A stretch of 21,700 nt of DNA from Halisarca cf. caerulea (Eukaryota > Porifera > Demospongiae > Chondrillida > Halisarcidae), in the NCBI GenBank assembly GCA_963170055.1, contig CAUJGJ010000252.1, positions 27,501 to 49,200 of the forward strand, in the 5' to 3' direction. The notes beneath the pieces are model-generated. The model saw only the letters and a program-made list of their open reading frames with translations. It ran no database searches and was not told the DNA's origin. Made by a program: the position numbers and the translations under genes. Shown here piece after piece: positions 1-8,852 of the stretch (positions are counted from its first letter, which is position 1; every line of letters starts with the position of its first letter).

Positions 1-1036
1 AAATTGTTTTATAATTACAAATATCACTCTGGGGGTGCCAGCACTTATTATGGTTTCAGACTAAAATTCTCCCCTATGACACACAGCCTCATATATATGG
101 TATATAGTGTAAACTAATATTGTATTTCCAACACTGTGCAGTGCTGAAGCAGAGCACTATTGTGGCAAATTGAAGGTGAATGTTCTGGCTTCTTCCTGAA
201 GTCCAAACAAACAGATGGACAGTAATAAACAATTGCCAGCCATTACAAGCAGCATATATAATAATAGTATAAACACATGTTCTTTCTTGACACATACAAA
301 CACAAAACTTGCATGCACATATGTTGTGCAAATGAGGATAACCAACATGCTTCATAAAATGCATGAGAACATATGCATGCACTGAGCCAGGTACATTATT
401 TGGACACATGGATACTTACATCAGTCTTGTCAAGCAGACCCTATACTTCACCAGACCCATTGTCTTGTGATGTACATGCTTGAGATACTATTATACAGTA
501 ACTTGTTACAAATTCTGTATAATACAGTGGGCCCTGGTTTATCTGACCACATCTGTTCCTCACAAAATGTGTCGGATAAACCAGGTGTTGGATAAATCAG
601 GGTAAATTGTGCACAGAATAGTGATAGGAATTCCCAGTGGAATGCTGGGTAAATAGATAAACCAGTGTCGGATAAACCAGTGTCGGATAAACCAGGTGTG
701 ACTGTATATTAATGTCAGAAAAACTGCACCACATATGTGGTTATATATGCCTAAACCCACTTCTTCACACAGTTTTATAATATAATCATAATATAATTAT
801 ACAGTTAATCACTAGCTGTACAAATAGTAATAATCATAATAATAAAGGGACAAACTGCACTACAGTGGATAGTATTGGCATAGAATGATCACACACGAAA
901 ACAATAATGATAATATTAAATGAATGAAAATCAATGTATGAACTCTTCATACAGTTATTGTCACTGAATATTATTGCAACATACATTCATGGACAAATAA
1001 CAACTAATTTATCTTTACATTTGTATGTATATTTAC
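1..1036. other. Putative intron/3' part of the unrecognised minus-strand gene; one small element
   Basis: No exon is secure here. A weak minus-strand exon candidate lies at 420-487: it is open, in phase with the exon at 1037-1282 and ends at a gtaagt donor, but its polypyrimidine tract is poor. A possible terminal piece starts at 195 after a ttcag acceptor. A short inverted-repeat element occupies 523-706. The rest (707-1036) is AT-rich with nothing recognisable. Confidence 0.4.
523..706. mobile_element. Short non-autonomous DNA element (MITE) with TACAGT termini
   Basis: The ends are inverted repeats. The left end starts TACAGT then GGGCCCTGGTTTATCTGAC; the reverse complement of the right end starts TACAGT then CACACCTGGTTTATCCGAC. 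The motif GTCGGATAAACCAG is also repeated in tandem inside, near 670-700. There is no coding capacity. The TA at the ends fits a Tc1/mariner-like TA target, but that is inference. Confidence 0.6.
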
Positions 1037-1282
1037 CTCGGCAAATGACTTGATCTCACAATCTTCTATCTCTGCTGTATAGTTGCTGCTACTGCAAGAA
1101 CTATCAAGGAGCTTAACAAATTCTGTAATATTTCCTAACCACCCTGCCCCACTTTCTTCATAGGAAATGTAGAAGAAAAAGGCTGGCAAACTGAAGAGAA
1201 TCCAAACTACCAGAATAACAACAACAAGAAAGTTGTTCTCATATGTTATCAACTTTCTAATTCTGGCCCAGGAACACTTCAT
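1037..1282 (-). CDS. First coding exon of an unrecognised membrane protein (partial gene)
   Basis: An 82-codon exon on the minus strand starts with ATG at 1282 and ends with GAG followed by a good donor (gtaaat) at 1036. An in-frame stop lies upstream at 1340-1342, so this Met is the first available. The peptide has a short basic N-terminus (KCSWARIRK), then one strong hydrophobic segment at about residues 18-40 (FLVVVILVVWILFSLPAFFF). After that comes a polar stretch with two N-glycosylation sequons (NIT, NYT) and two cysteines, as expected for a lumenal or extracellular loop. I do not recognise the family. Its orientation matches the neighbouring SLC33A1 gene, whose stop codon is about 1.5 kb upstream of this start. 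The remaining exons would lie at 1-1036 or beyond the window. It could be the N-terminus of a multi-pass protein or a single-pass protein. Confidence 0.5.
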
Positions 1283-1601
1283 AGCTCCCCCACACGTCAG
1301 GTGTTTTAAAGATCTAGATTCACTAAGTACTAGTAACTCTCAGACTGTAGTTGTCTGTAGCTATCTAGACTGCCATTCAACATTGTTTAACCTTGATAAC
1401 TTACGCATCAGTAGAAATCTCCCCTTATGAGGCTTTCCATTAGTATCAGGTCTTCAAACAGAAACCACACAACTTCCATCTCTGTATGAGTGAATGGTCT
1501 CAATATAATATCTGTACTTTGCATGTATATGTATATATATGGTACAAAATATACATGTAGTCAATACATTGAATTTATTTGAATGTATGTACGTATGTAC
1601 G

Positions 1602-1605
<4 letters not shown>

Positions 1606-1682
<77 letters not shown>

Positions 1683-1698
1683 ATGCGTGTGTGTGTGG
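1606..1698. repeat. (GT)n microsatellite
   Basis: An almost uninterrupted GT run of roughly 90 bp, broken by GCATGC near its right end. Confidence 0.95.
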
Positions 1699-2266
1699 CC
1701 AGTTGGTGTGAATGGCTGGTTTGCAGCCTCTTGTGAGAACTTAAGCCTTTTACCAGCAGGTGGTGCTTTTGGAGGGATGAAAACTTTGACTCTTAACAGC
1801 TTAAATATGTGCGTGTGAAATCATACCAGTCATCCTCAACCACTGGAAACATTAAATTTCACTTGGGTAATTTGTTATCAGGCTCTCATTTGCTAGTGCC
1901 ACAAGTACTAGTAGCCTGCCTATATTACCAAGTTCACGTAGAGCTAGAATCACTGCTGCTGTGAGTTAGGTGGACATGCCACCACTCTTCAGCTGTAGTC
2001 CATGCAGCCCTACTCATCTCATGGTGCTTGCAACCCTACAAATATACACACTGTATATGGGCAACCCTCGTTGCACGAGGGCCGGGGATATCGGGCATGG
2101 TGGGGGTAGATAGGCCCATATCCAATGGGTCTCTTTTTGCTGAAGTCTGATCGATGGCTCATCCCCTCTCAGACCCAATAAAGGGACCGCAATAGTCAGC
2201 ACTGCAGGCTGTGGCATTACAAGTCAAAAGTGTGTACATGTGTGCATATGCATACATGTTTGTTTC

Positions 2267-2291
2267 TGTGTGTGTGTGTGTGTGTATGTGT

Positions 2292-2359
<68 letters not shown>

Positions 2360-2378
2360 GTGTGTGTGTGTGTGTGCA
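2267..2378. repeat. (GT)n microsatellite, interrupted
   Basis: A GT run broken by TATGTGTGG near 2285 and by CAGT near 2356 and 2377. Confidence 0.95.
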
Positions 2379-2446
2379 GTCTGTGAAAGCATGATTAATG
2401 AGACTTAGAGCATTATATCTTTGCATAAAGTACTCCATTAGCGATA

Positions 2447-2645
2447 GTGCAGTACTCTTTTGAGAGACCACCCCCGTGACCCCATGACAAGACCACCTCT
2501 TTTGTAAGACCTATGTACTTTCCTGGTCACAAATGTTGTATACCCCATACAAATTTCCCCCTCGTCAGAGATCATGTGCATCTGTTTTGAGCGACCACCT
2601 TTCACATATCCCTAAGGGTGGTCTTTCAAAAGAGGTATGGCTGTA
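2447..2645. mobile_element. MITE with CTCTTTTGARAGACCACCC inverted ends
   Basis: The left end reads GTGCAGTACTCTTTTGAGAG followed by ACCACCC. The reverse complement of the right end reads TACAGCCATACCTCTTTTGA followed by AAGACCACCC. Inside, further ACCACC and GACCACCTCTTTTG copies occur. It is about 200 bp and has no coding capacity. Its right end carries the TACAG start seen in the elements at 523-706 and 5855-6011; its left end (GTGCAGT) has diverged. Confidence 0.6.
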
Positions 2646-2826
2646 TACTAAACAATATTAATGTATGTATATATTTATAGCCTGCAGGTGATACACAAGG
2701 CATATGCATTGTTGTACTAATAATTTAAATTAAATTAAGTTAAATTGACCATAGTGAAGTTCCTATAAAAAGAATAACTACTTAAAATACTGATGCAAAT
2801 AAATAATTCTCACAGAAGTGGTTGAA

Positions 2827-2988
2827 TTATTTAACAACTCTCCAGGAGGAAAGTTCTAAGCTTTGCAGTTTCCTAAGTCTTCTTCTCCAGAAGTACAACC
2901 ACAGCAAGCCAAGTGCGATACAGATCAAACACTCTGTATAAAACCCATCCCAGTGCGTCACACAGTGCCCACCAGCTGCAGTGCAATC
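2827..2988 (-). CDS. SLC33A1: SLC33A1 exon 5 (terminal, with stop)
   Basis: The acceptor is ctctctag at 2989-2996 and the stop TAA is at 2829-2827. It encodes DCTAAGGHCVTHWDGFYTEC, a last membrane helix (LICIALGLLWLYFW) and a basic tail RRRLRKLQS, matching the human C-terminus. Exon size is 162 bp. Confidence 0.92.
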   Translation of the reverse strand, partial: DCTAAGGHCVTHWDGFYTECLICIALGLLWLYFWRRRLRKLQSLELSSWRVVK

Positions 2989-5900
2989 CTAGAGAGAGTT
3001 AAATACACAAACGAAGAACTTCATTTGATACTACTCTTGCATGCTCATGTATGTACAGACTACTGCTCGACTATGTAGTGCTGCTACTGTGAACATTAAT
3101 CCAGGACGTTTCACAGGCACACATGTAGGAAAATAGCGAGAAATATTATTACACTATATTAACAGGCACACATGTACACAGTCTTGTACACATTTGTATA
3201 CAGTCTTGTACACATTTGTACACAATGTTGAACATTAAGGGTAATACAATTCTTTGGGCTAGTGGATTCAAAAAAGCATTTGTTCACTGCCAACCAAAGA
3301 TATTCCAAATACAGCACTACATGGATCAAAAGTACTTCAAGGAAGGCAACAATCAATGCCCATGTATGTATTACAGTGAGCCCATGTTAAGCACATACAT
3401 ACGTATGTATGTACAGTACTACCTGGATAGAGAAACACTTACTACTGCTCTCTTCTGAACACTTCTCTAAATGAAACCCTGGCATACACATGTGCAGGCA
3501 AGCAGGACCTGTGTGCACATGTGTGCAGCTCAACCTACTTGAAGTTGCGTTTTGGTGTCGCAGTCAAGTGACAAATCACTAACTCCTTCACAAGACTTGG
3601 AGGACAAAGGATCAACAAACCACAGGGCCAAGGTACCAGGCCAGTTGGAACCAAGGTTGCAAATGGTGTTTAGTAAAGTCATATATGTTCCACCAATGGC
3701 CGGATCACTGATACGAGCATGAAAGGCTATTTGAGTCACAAACATCGCATATGCTGCTACCTGCAGAAGTCAAGCATGGACATACACAGACAGTATCAGT
3801 CCATTCATAGAGTAAATGGCTACAATACATGGTTTATCAGAGCCTCAACTACCGTGTGCTCGGAAATTTTCGCGGTACTAAATTTTCGCGGATGCAACAC
3901 TTGAGGATTTTCGCGGTACTAAATTATTCGCGGATGCAGAATTTCAAATTCGTGGATCTTAGATTGGATTTTATATTAGCTCAACAATATGTAATCCTAT
4001 ATAAATTATGCACTGAAAAATGGCTGCTCTGTTTGTTAGCGTGGTTGTTAGTCCGTGAAATGGTTATCAATACAAGTGCAAATTGTTGCAGTTGATCTTC
4101 TCCAGCTGCCTTACAGATTTTAGTCAGATATGGAGCGTTTGATGGAGGTAAAGAATACTTGATCGACATAACGGACGAGAAAACAAACGGTATAATATAC
4201 GAAACGTTCGACACTCCTGCTTCTTTGTTCTTTGCTAAAACTCCTGTGCATAGCACTGAACATAAAGGGTCGTATAGGATTTTCGCGGATTTAATTTTTC
4301 ACGGATGCTGTGCAGTATCGCGAAAACCGTGAAAGTTTAGTACCGTGAAAATTTCCAAGCGTACGGTATCTAGATGTCAATTTTTGTGAAAACAATGCCA
4401 ATCCAGGCAGATGGGCTTGAAAATGCAGAGGATGGGGGATAACATATCAAAGATCAAGTAGAAGAAAGAGTTGTGGGAAGCATATGATTAGGAGAACATT
4501 GGATATTTTTGTTTCTGAGAGTTATAAGGTCAGTAGGACAACAATAGATAGGAATTTGATGTTAATATCTACGATTTTTACTAATGCTGCAATGAATTTG
4601 CTGGTTTGGTAATCTTGTTCATATTACTTATATCCAAATTATTAAAATATCTGAATCAAAAGGAATATGTATTTGCCTAGGGGGGTTGATAAGCAAGGAT
4701 ATGCCGGAATAGACTTTAGTACAGTTCAGTGAATCAAAACTGGTTCATGATACACTGTGCCAAAAAGGAAAATCACACATGTCCTCTGCGTATGTACCAT
4801 ACATACACACTGTACACACTGTACAATGTGTATGTCTTATGTTTACAGTATATGGTGACAATATGCACAAATCTGCTTCATTTATATCAAACGTGAAAAG
4901 ACACTTTGTTACAGGTATGTATCAAGAACTAATCAATTATCAGTGCAATACCAGCAGACTCAGGAAAAATGGGTGACTCTTTGCTTATGGTCCAAATACG
5001 TAACCAGACCCAAATGGGTGCAAAGGCATAAGAATTATCACTCTTATGTGAGTGAAATAATTATGGATGCACCAATTCCAGCACACACATAATACGTATA
5101 CGTGAAGAGGGTAAAAAACTGACAACGTGGGCACAATGTTACTTCTATAATGTGAATAGAAATAGTACCACTATCACAGTATTGTTCACTGCAGTACTGA
5201 TGCACATCCACACCCCCACCCACCTGCTGAACCATGAAAACCAGCACAATTCCTACGTAAAAGTAAGCTGAAAACTGCCCGTTATGACCTAGTTGAGGGG
5301 TGATCCACACAACAGCAGCAAACACCACACCCAGGAGCAATCTGAAAGGGTATGCGTTTGTCCACAAGTCAAGAGGACGTGCTCCAACAGCATAACGACT
5401 ATGAAAGCGTAGAAATATGTACGTACAAAAGTAACATGACTAGTATGGCAATAACATTCATGCCAGACAAACCAAGAGTAGGTGAGGCACTAACCTTATT
5501 AAAAATGGTAAAAGAATTTGAACAGGAATTATGGGGATTGCCAGCAGAGCAAGTTTTTCCTTAGGCACGCCGGCTTCTATTAGTTTCAGACCAGATACTG
5601 ACTCAGCTGCAGCAACGCCCACCTGCAGGGCCAGGAAACTGTTTATTAGTTGTTACTTACGTACACAAATAAGCACAAAGTATGTTTGTACACATGACAC
5701 CAGTCCAGGCAACAATACAGTTATGCAAACAACACCCAGATTACTACATGTCAGATATCACTGTAACCACAATCAAAGATTATGAATGAATGTACTAAAT
5801 TTACCCACTAAAGACATTTCATATACAGTATTATAATAATACAGTGGAATGGTATACAGTGGAAGCTCGTTCTAAAGAACACTCTTACAATGAATTTCTG

Positions 5901-7006
5901 CCGTAGTGAACAAATACATGTGTTCCAGCTAATAGTCTATTATGAAAGTCTACCTGGTTATTTCTGATGTATATATAGTGAATTATCGGGGTCCCCCAAG
6001 ATTCTACTGTATGTAAGTACCTACGTATGCATACATCTGTCAATTTGGTATATGTAAATATTCACACAAACACACGCACACACACACACACTAGTCTCGC
6101 GTAGCCCAGACCGCTATTTTGCCTCCTTCTTCGGTCTGGGCTATGCGAGACTACACACACACACACACACACCCTGGCTGTGAAATGTGCCAGAGAATAC
6201 ATGATGACTGGCTTGAGCTGTAACACATGGTAAAGCTGTTTGTAGGCCTCAGTAATGTGAGACTTTTCTCTGTCTTTCACTTCCTTCTTGAAAATCCAAA
6301 CTAATGTGGTAGTAACAATGAAAACTACGCCCCAAAAGAACATAAAACCTCCTAAATCTACCATTCCGCTCTCCGCTGGTTCACTGCGCAAATAAGCGTT
6401 ACAGAATTCCTTTGATTCAAACGCCAAGAAGAGTGTGTACCCCAGAAAATATCCACCTGTCTGTCCCACAGTGTTACAGGTGGAAGCGTATCCCACGTTG
6501 CGACGGGATAACATGCTTAGCGCCCACCCGTCCACTGCAATATCTTGTGTTGCTGCAAGCACATAAATAAAGAAGAAAATAGCGGTCAAGAGGAACACGT
6601 CAGGCTCTCCCCCATCGTCTCCTAGGAGACTTCCGACCTGATACGACAAGGCCATCATCGAGAGGCCAATAAGATACTGCGATGGGATCAGCCATGTTTT
6701 CCGTCTTCCAACACGTTCGCTATAAAATGAATCGACGATGGGTGCCCACAGAAGCTTTATGCTAAAAGGCCACGTAACGAAGCTGAAAGTTGCCTGCTGC
6801 TTGTATCCTACTTGTCTAGATTGGAGTACCATAGGAATACTGGCTGAAAGGCCCATCGGGATGCCTTGTAGAATGTAAAGGAATAATAGAATGAAAATGT
6901 TCCATTTATCAATCCACCAATTTGGCTCCTCTGATTTTTCCTCCAAAGCTTCCACACTCGAAACGTCATAGTTGACGGCTGGTTCGTTTTTACTTCTGCG
7001 GCTCAT
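2827..7006 (-). CDS. SLC33A1: Acetyl-coenzyme A transporter 1 homologue (complete, five exons)
   Basis: The family carries cytosolic acetyl-CoA into the ER lumen for protein and ganglioside acetylation and is a multi-pass protein of the major facilitator fold. Coding exons on the minus strand: 6173-7006, 5495-5622, 5224-5398, 3539-3760, 2827-2988. All introns are GT-AG. Phases are 0, 2, 0, 0 and the frames join exactly into 506 residues (human protein 549). Family signatures: LYILQGIPMGLSASIP near 43-58, GRRKTW at 100-105, ATQDIAVDGWAL at 152-163, GGTYMTLLNT and NWPGTLALWFVDPL in exon 4, and GGHCVTHWDGFY in exon 5. The last resembles the human C-terminal GGSCVTALDGYY segment. Start choice: Met at 7006 is used here, but an in-frame ATG at 7069 would add 21 residues; neither has a strong Kozak context. 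Alignment to the human protein runs to the stop codon, so assignment to the family is firm. Confidence 0.93.
2989..3538. other. SLC33A1 intron 4
   Basis: No gene. A 22-bp unit beginning CAGTCTTGTACACATTTGTA is tandemly duplicated at 3179-3222. CAGGCACACATGTA occurs twice about 49 bp apart. Confidence 0.6.
3179..3222. repeat. Two-copy 22-bp tandem repeat
   Basis: Two copies of a unit beginning CAGTCTTGTACACATTTGTA, differing only in the last bases (TA versus CA). Confidence 0.85.
3539..3760 (-). CDS. SLC33A1: SLC33A1 exon 4
   Basis: The acceptor is ctgcag at 3761-3766 and the donor CAA|gtaggt at 3538. Seventy-four codons, phase 0 at both ends. It encodes VAAYAMFVTQIAFHARISDP, then IGGTYMTLLNTICNLGSNWP and GTLALWFVDPL. 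This is the most conserved block of the family. Confidence 0.94.
3761..5223. other. SLC33A1 intron 3
   Basis: A 519-bp inverted-repeat element fills 3850-4368. The rest (4369-5223) is AT-rich sequence in which I see no exon, RNA gene or repeat beyond short TGTACA/TACGTA runs. Confidence 0.6.
3850..4368. mobile_element. Non-autonomous DNA element with TACCGTA-type terminal inverted repeats
   Basis: The left end reads TACCGTGTGCTCGGAAATTT then TCGCGGTACTAAATTTTCGC. The reverse complement of the right end reads TACCGTACGCTTGGAAATTT then TCACGGTACTAAACTTTCAC. The TCGCGG/TACTAAAT motif is repeated again just inside both ends. The core (about 3960-4250) has open stretches on both strands but no protein I recognise. 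It sits in SLC33A1 intron 3. Confidence 0.7.
5224..5398 (-). CDS. SLC33A1: SLC33A1 exon 3
   Basis: The acceptor is ttcatag and the donor CAG|gtgggt at 5223. It encodes RYAVGARPLDLWTNAYPFRL and a hydrophobic helix ending FMVQQ. It matches human KYTAGPQPLNTFYKAMPYRL. The phase fits both neighbours. Confidence 0.92.
5495..5622 (-). CDS. SLC33A1: SLC33A1 exon 2
   Basis: The acceptor is ctgcag at 5623-5628 and the donor AG|gttagt at 5494. It encodes VGVAAAESVSGLKLIEAG and the following VPKEKLALLAIP block, which match the human IGFSAADAVTGLKLVEEG-VPKEHLALLAVP region. It ends in phase 2 with an AG that combines with T of the next exon to give Ser321. Confidence 0.92.
5855..6011. mobile_element. MITE with TACAGTGGAA-like ends
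   Basis: The left end is TACAGTGGAAGCTCGTTCTA; the reverse complement of the right end is TACAGTAGAATCTTGGGGGA. It is about 157 bp with no coding capacity. It shares TACAGT termini with the element at 523-706. Confidence 0.5.
6061..6172. repeat. (CA)n microsatellite split by a palindrome
   Basis: CA repeats lie at about 6066-6091 and 6154-6171. On the minus strand this is a GT run that begins exactly at the SLC33A1 intron 1 donor. Confidence 0.9.
6092..6153. mobile_element. 62-bp palindromic mini-element inside (CA)n
   Basis: The left arm is TAGTCTCGCGTAGCCCAGAC plus CG and the right arm is its inverse with one mismatch (CTATGCGAGACTA at the end), around an 18-bp loop. TAGTCTCGCGTAGCC also occurs inside the large elements near 11009 and 18811, so this is a dispersed repeat. 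Confidence 0.6.
6173..7006 (-). CDS. SLC33A1: SLC33A1 exon 1 (residues 1-278)
   Basis: It encodes the acidic cytosolic N-terminus, the first membrane segment (about residues 37-57) and the first half of the transporter, ending FTAR. The donor is AGG|gtgtgt, and the intron begins inside a (GT)n tract. The open frame runs on past the donor to 6062, but that part translates the repeat and is intronic. Alternative ATG at 7069. Confidence 0.9.
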
Positions 7007-7380
7007 TAGGATCCTATTTGGATCTGTTGGGGTGCGCGCGAAATAGAGTATATCGTAATCTCTGAGCATAGATTCGGAAAACTTCGTATAAGTGATTTCT
7101 ACAACGGTGATAAGTGAAGGGAAATTTCCAAGAGTGCTGAGAGACGCAGTTTAGAAGGTCGAAAAGTGTTTCCTCCATTTCTTTTCTCAGCGAATAAGAG
7201 TTGGACCTCGTTAAACAGCATCCTCTGTATTGTTGGGTTGGCCTGCTGTTATGCAACTTTGCCGGCATTCTTGTGAAGTTTACGTTTTTATACATGGAGT
7301 TTAGGGCAAGAACCTCTGAAGGGACGCTTACAGCCGTATACACAAAGCCACTCGAGCCAAAAGAACACTCCTTCGTTCAA
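7007..7380. promoter_or_regulatory. Putative bidirectional promoter between SLC33A1 and CTDNEP1
   Basis: The two genes point away from each other with about 311-374 bp between candidate start codons. The interval is free of transposons and simple repeats, unlike its surroundings. No clear TATA box is visible for either side. A symmetric GGAAATTTCC occurs at 7120-7129. Promoter function is inferred from position only. Confidence 0.6.
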
Positions 7381-7515
7381 ATGGTATCGATGTCGCTTGC
7401 TTCCCGATTGTATAGGATGCTGGTGTTTGTTACCACTTTGTGGTCTCTTTGCTTTGCTATTGTAAGGAGAGTCACTATTTACTTAGTAAGAAGATCGCAG
7501 AAAAGGATAAATGTC
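7381..7515 (+). CDS. CTDNEP1: CTDNEP1 exon 1
   Basis: It encodes the membrane anchor ([16 protein letters not shown]) and the basic stretch [11 protein letters not shown], comparable to human FFIYLLRRQIRTV. The donor is GTC|gtaagt, phase 0. The frame is open upstream to 7201 and includes an ATG at 7294. Confidence 0.85.
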
Positions 7516-8791
7516 GTAAGTTGATAGAGATGCTGTATTTCAGAGACTACCAATTTTGTGTGTCACGTGGTGATAATTTTCATGCTGAATCGTTCTCTTT
7601 GATTTTGTCGGCTTTCTCTCATTTCTGTCTGCGTGTCAGTATGGATTGAATGCTTTATGGTGTAATGCATTTTAAACGATATTTGGTGCATTAAAATCTT
7701 TTAAGGTATGAATGTGGGTAGTGTGCGGCGTCCATTTTTTTCGCAGGAAACAAAGATTAGATTTTTGTAAAAAGAGATGATGTAATGCGCAGGACTTGCA
7801 ACAAAAATACTATGAAATGCTCAGGCCAGGAATTTACATGAATTCAATATAGGTACATATAACTAACCTAGCTCTCTTACCAAAATAGCACTTGAAATCT
7901 CCCAAAATTTATCTACATCTGTCTACAGCTCGTGGGCACATAAGCCATAACTAAACTACAACATCTTGGATATAATCCACACTTAACATCTGCAAACTTG
8001 AAAGTGGTTCTATCACGTCTCTGTGACCAATCAACTCAGAAGCTACAATCTGACATTGACTGCGACAGGGGCCTCACTCAGTCCGGAGGAAGCAAACTGA
8101 GATTGTATCGATTTATCAAGAAGGACATGAGAATGTCTGAGCCTTACCTACTTTCCATTTCTAATCCTAAGATTAGACAAGCCTTCACTAAATTCCACCT
8201 ATCTGATCGAAAAATCCTCATTGAATCTGGCCGACACTGCAAGCCCCCGATGCCTGTTAACGACAGACTATGTACGTTATGCCAATCACAGGCTATAGAA
8301 GACAAAATACAGTTTTTGATTGATTGCATTTTATATCACTATTTAAGGTTCCCACTCATGCAATTAGCCACAAGTATCAACCCCTACTTTAATTGTTTGT
8401 GTTCTATAGACAAATTTATCTTTTTAATGTGTAATCCCGACCTATCCATTATAAATTAAACAGCATATTTTATGTATAAGGCCATGCAACTTGGATTTTC
8501 TCACTTGTCCCCTCCTGCCTAATCATTATTATGTATATCAGTCTTTGTGTGTCACCTGTCCAGTAACGTTGGCTGTACTCCCTGTGTTTAGGTGCTGTTG
8601 TTCATTCCTTTTGTAACAGTTCTTGTTCATTGTTTTTCGGTTGTTTTTGTCTCACCTCCTTGTACTATACGTTATCTTATCTGACTCTTTGCCTGCTGTC
8701 TTGCAGGATGCAATGATTTATTCTGCTGAGGTCAAGGGTCGTTTTGGCTATGACCAGTGATGACTATAAATCTATATCTATATCTATGTAC

Positions 8792-8852
<61 letters not shown>

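Larger units (their letters stand above)
1283..2826. other. Intergenic region with two (GT)n tracts and one MITE
   Basis: This lies between the stop codon of SLC33A1 (at 2827-2829) and the start of the next minus-strand gene. It contains (GT)n at 1606-1698 and 2267-2378, a GC-rich non-repetitive patch with a hairpin near 2065-2081, and a MITE at 2447-2645. I see no canonical AATAAA on the minus strand just after the SLC33A1 stop. The long His/Thr or Cys/Val reading frames here are translations of the dinucleotide repeats. Confidence 0.6.
5623..6172. other. SLC33A1 intron 1
   Basis: It contains a MITE at 5855-6011 and a (CA)n tract interrupted by a near-perfect palindrome at 6092-6153. The 5' splice site is within the repeat. 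Confidence 0.7.
7870..8851 (+). mobile_element. 5'-truncated non-LTR retrotransposon (LINE) 3' end
   Basis: A reading frame encodes the C-terminal end of a LINE reverse transcriptase. It is followed by about 330 bp of T-rich 3' untranslated sequence and then a (TA)n tail, typical of non-LTR elements that end in a simple repeat. It lies in CTDNEP1 intron 1 in the sense orientation. The left boundary is approximate. Confidence 0.7.

Noticed and set aside
1454..2471. Reading frames made of His-Thr or Cys-Val repeats
   Set aside because: They are translations of (GT)n microsatellites on both strands and in several frames.
4020..4256. Minus-strand frame inside the 3850-4368 element as a transposase remnant
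   Set aside because: It has no DDE or other transposase motif and is too short. It is treated as non-coding interior.
6062..6172. Extension of the SLC33A1 exon 1 frame past FTAR (VCVCVCVVSHSPDRRRR...)
   Set aside because: This is intronic (GT)n and palindrome sequence. The protein alignment continues in exon 2 at 5622 after a phase-0 junction.
7014..7343. 109-codon minus-strand frame in the divergent promoter
   Set aside because: It overlaps both gene starts in another frame, has no recognisable domain and no splice context.
8144..8329. Minus-strand frame over the LINE
   Set aside because: It is antisense to the reverse transcriptase fragment, which has clear family motifs on the plus strand.
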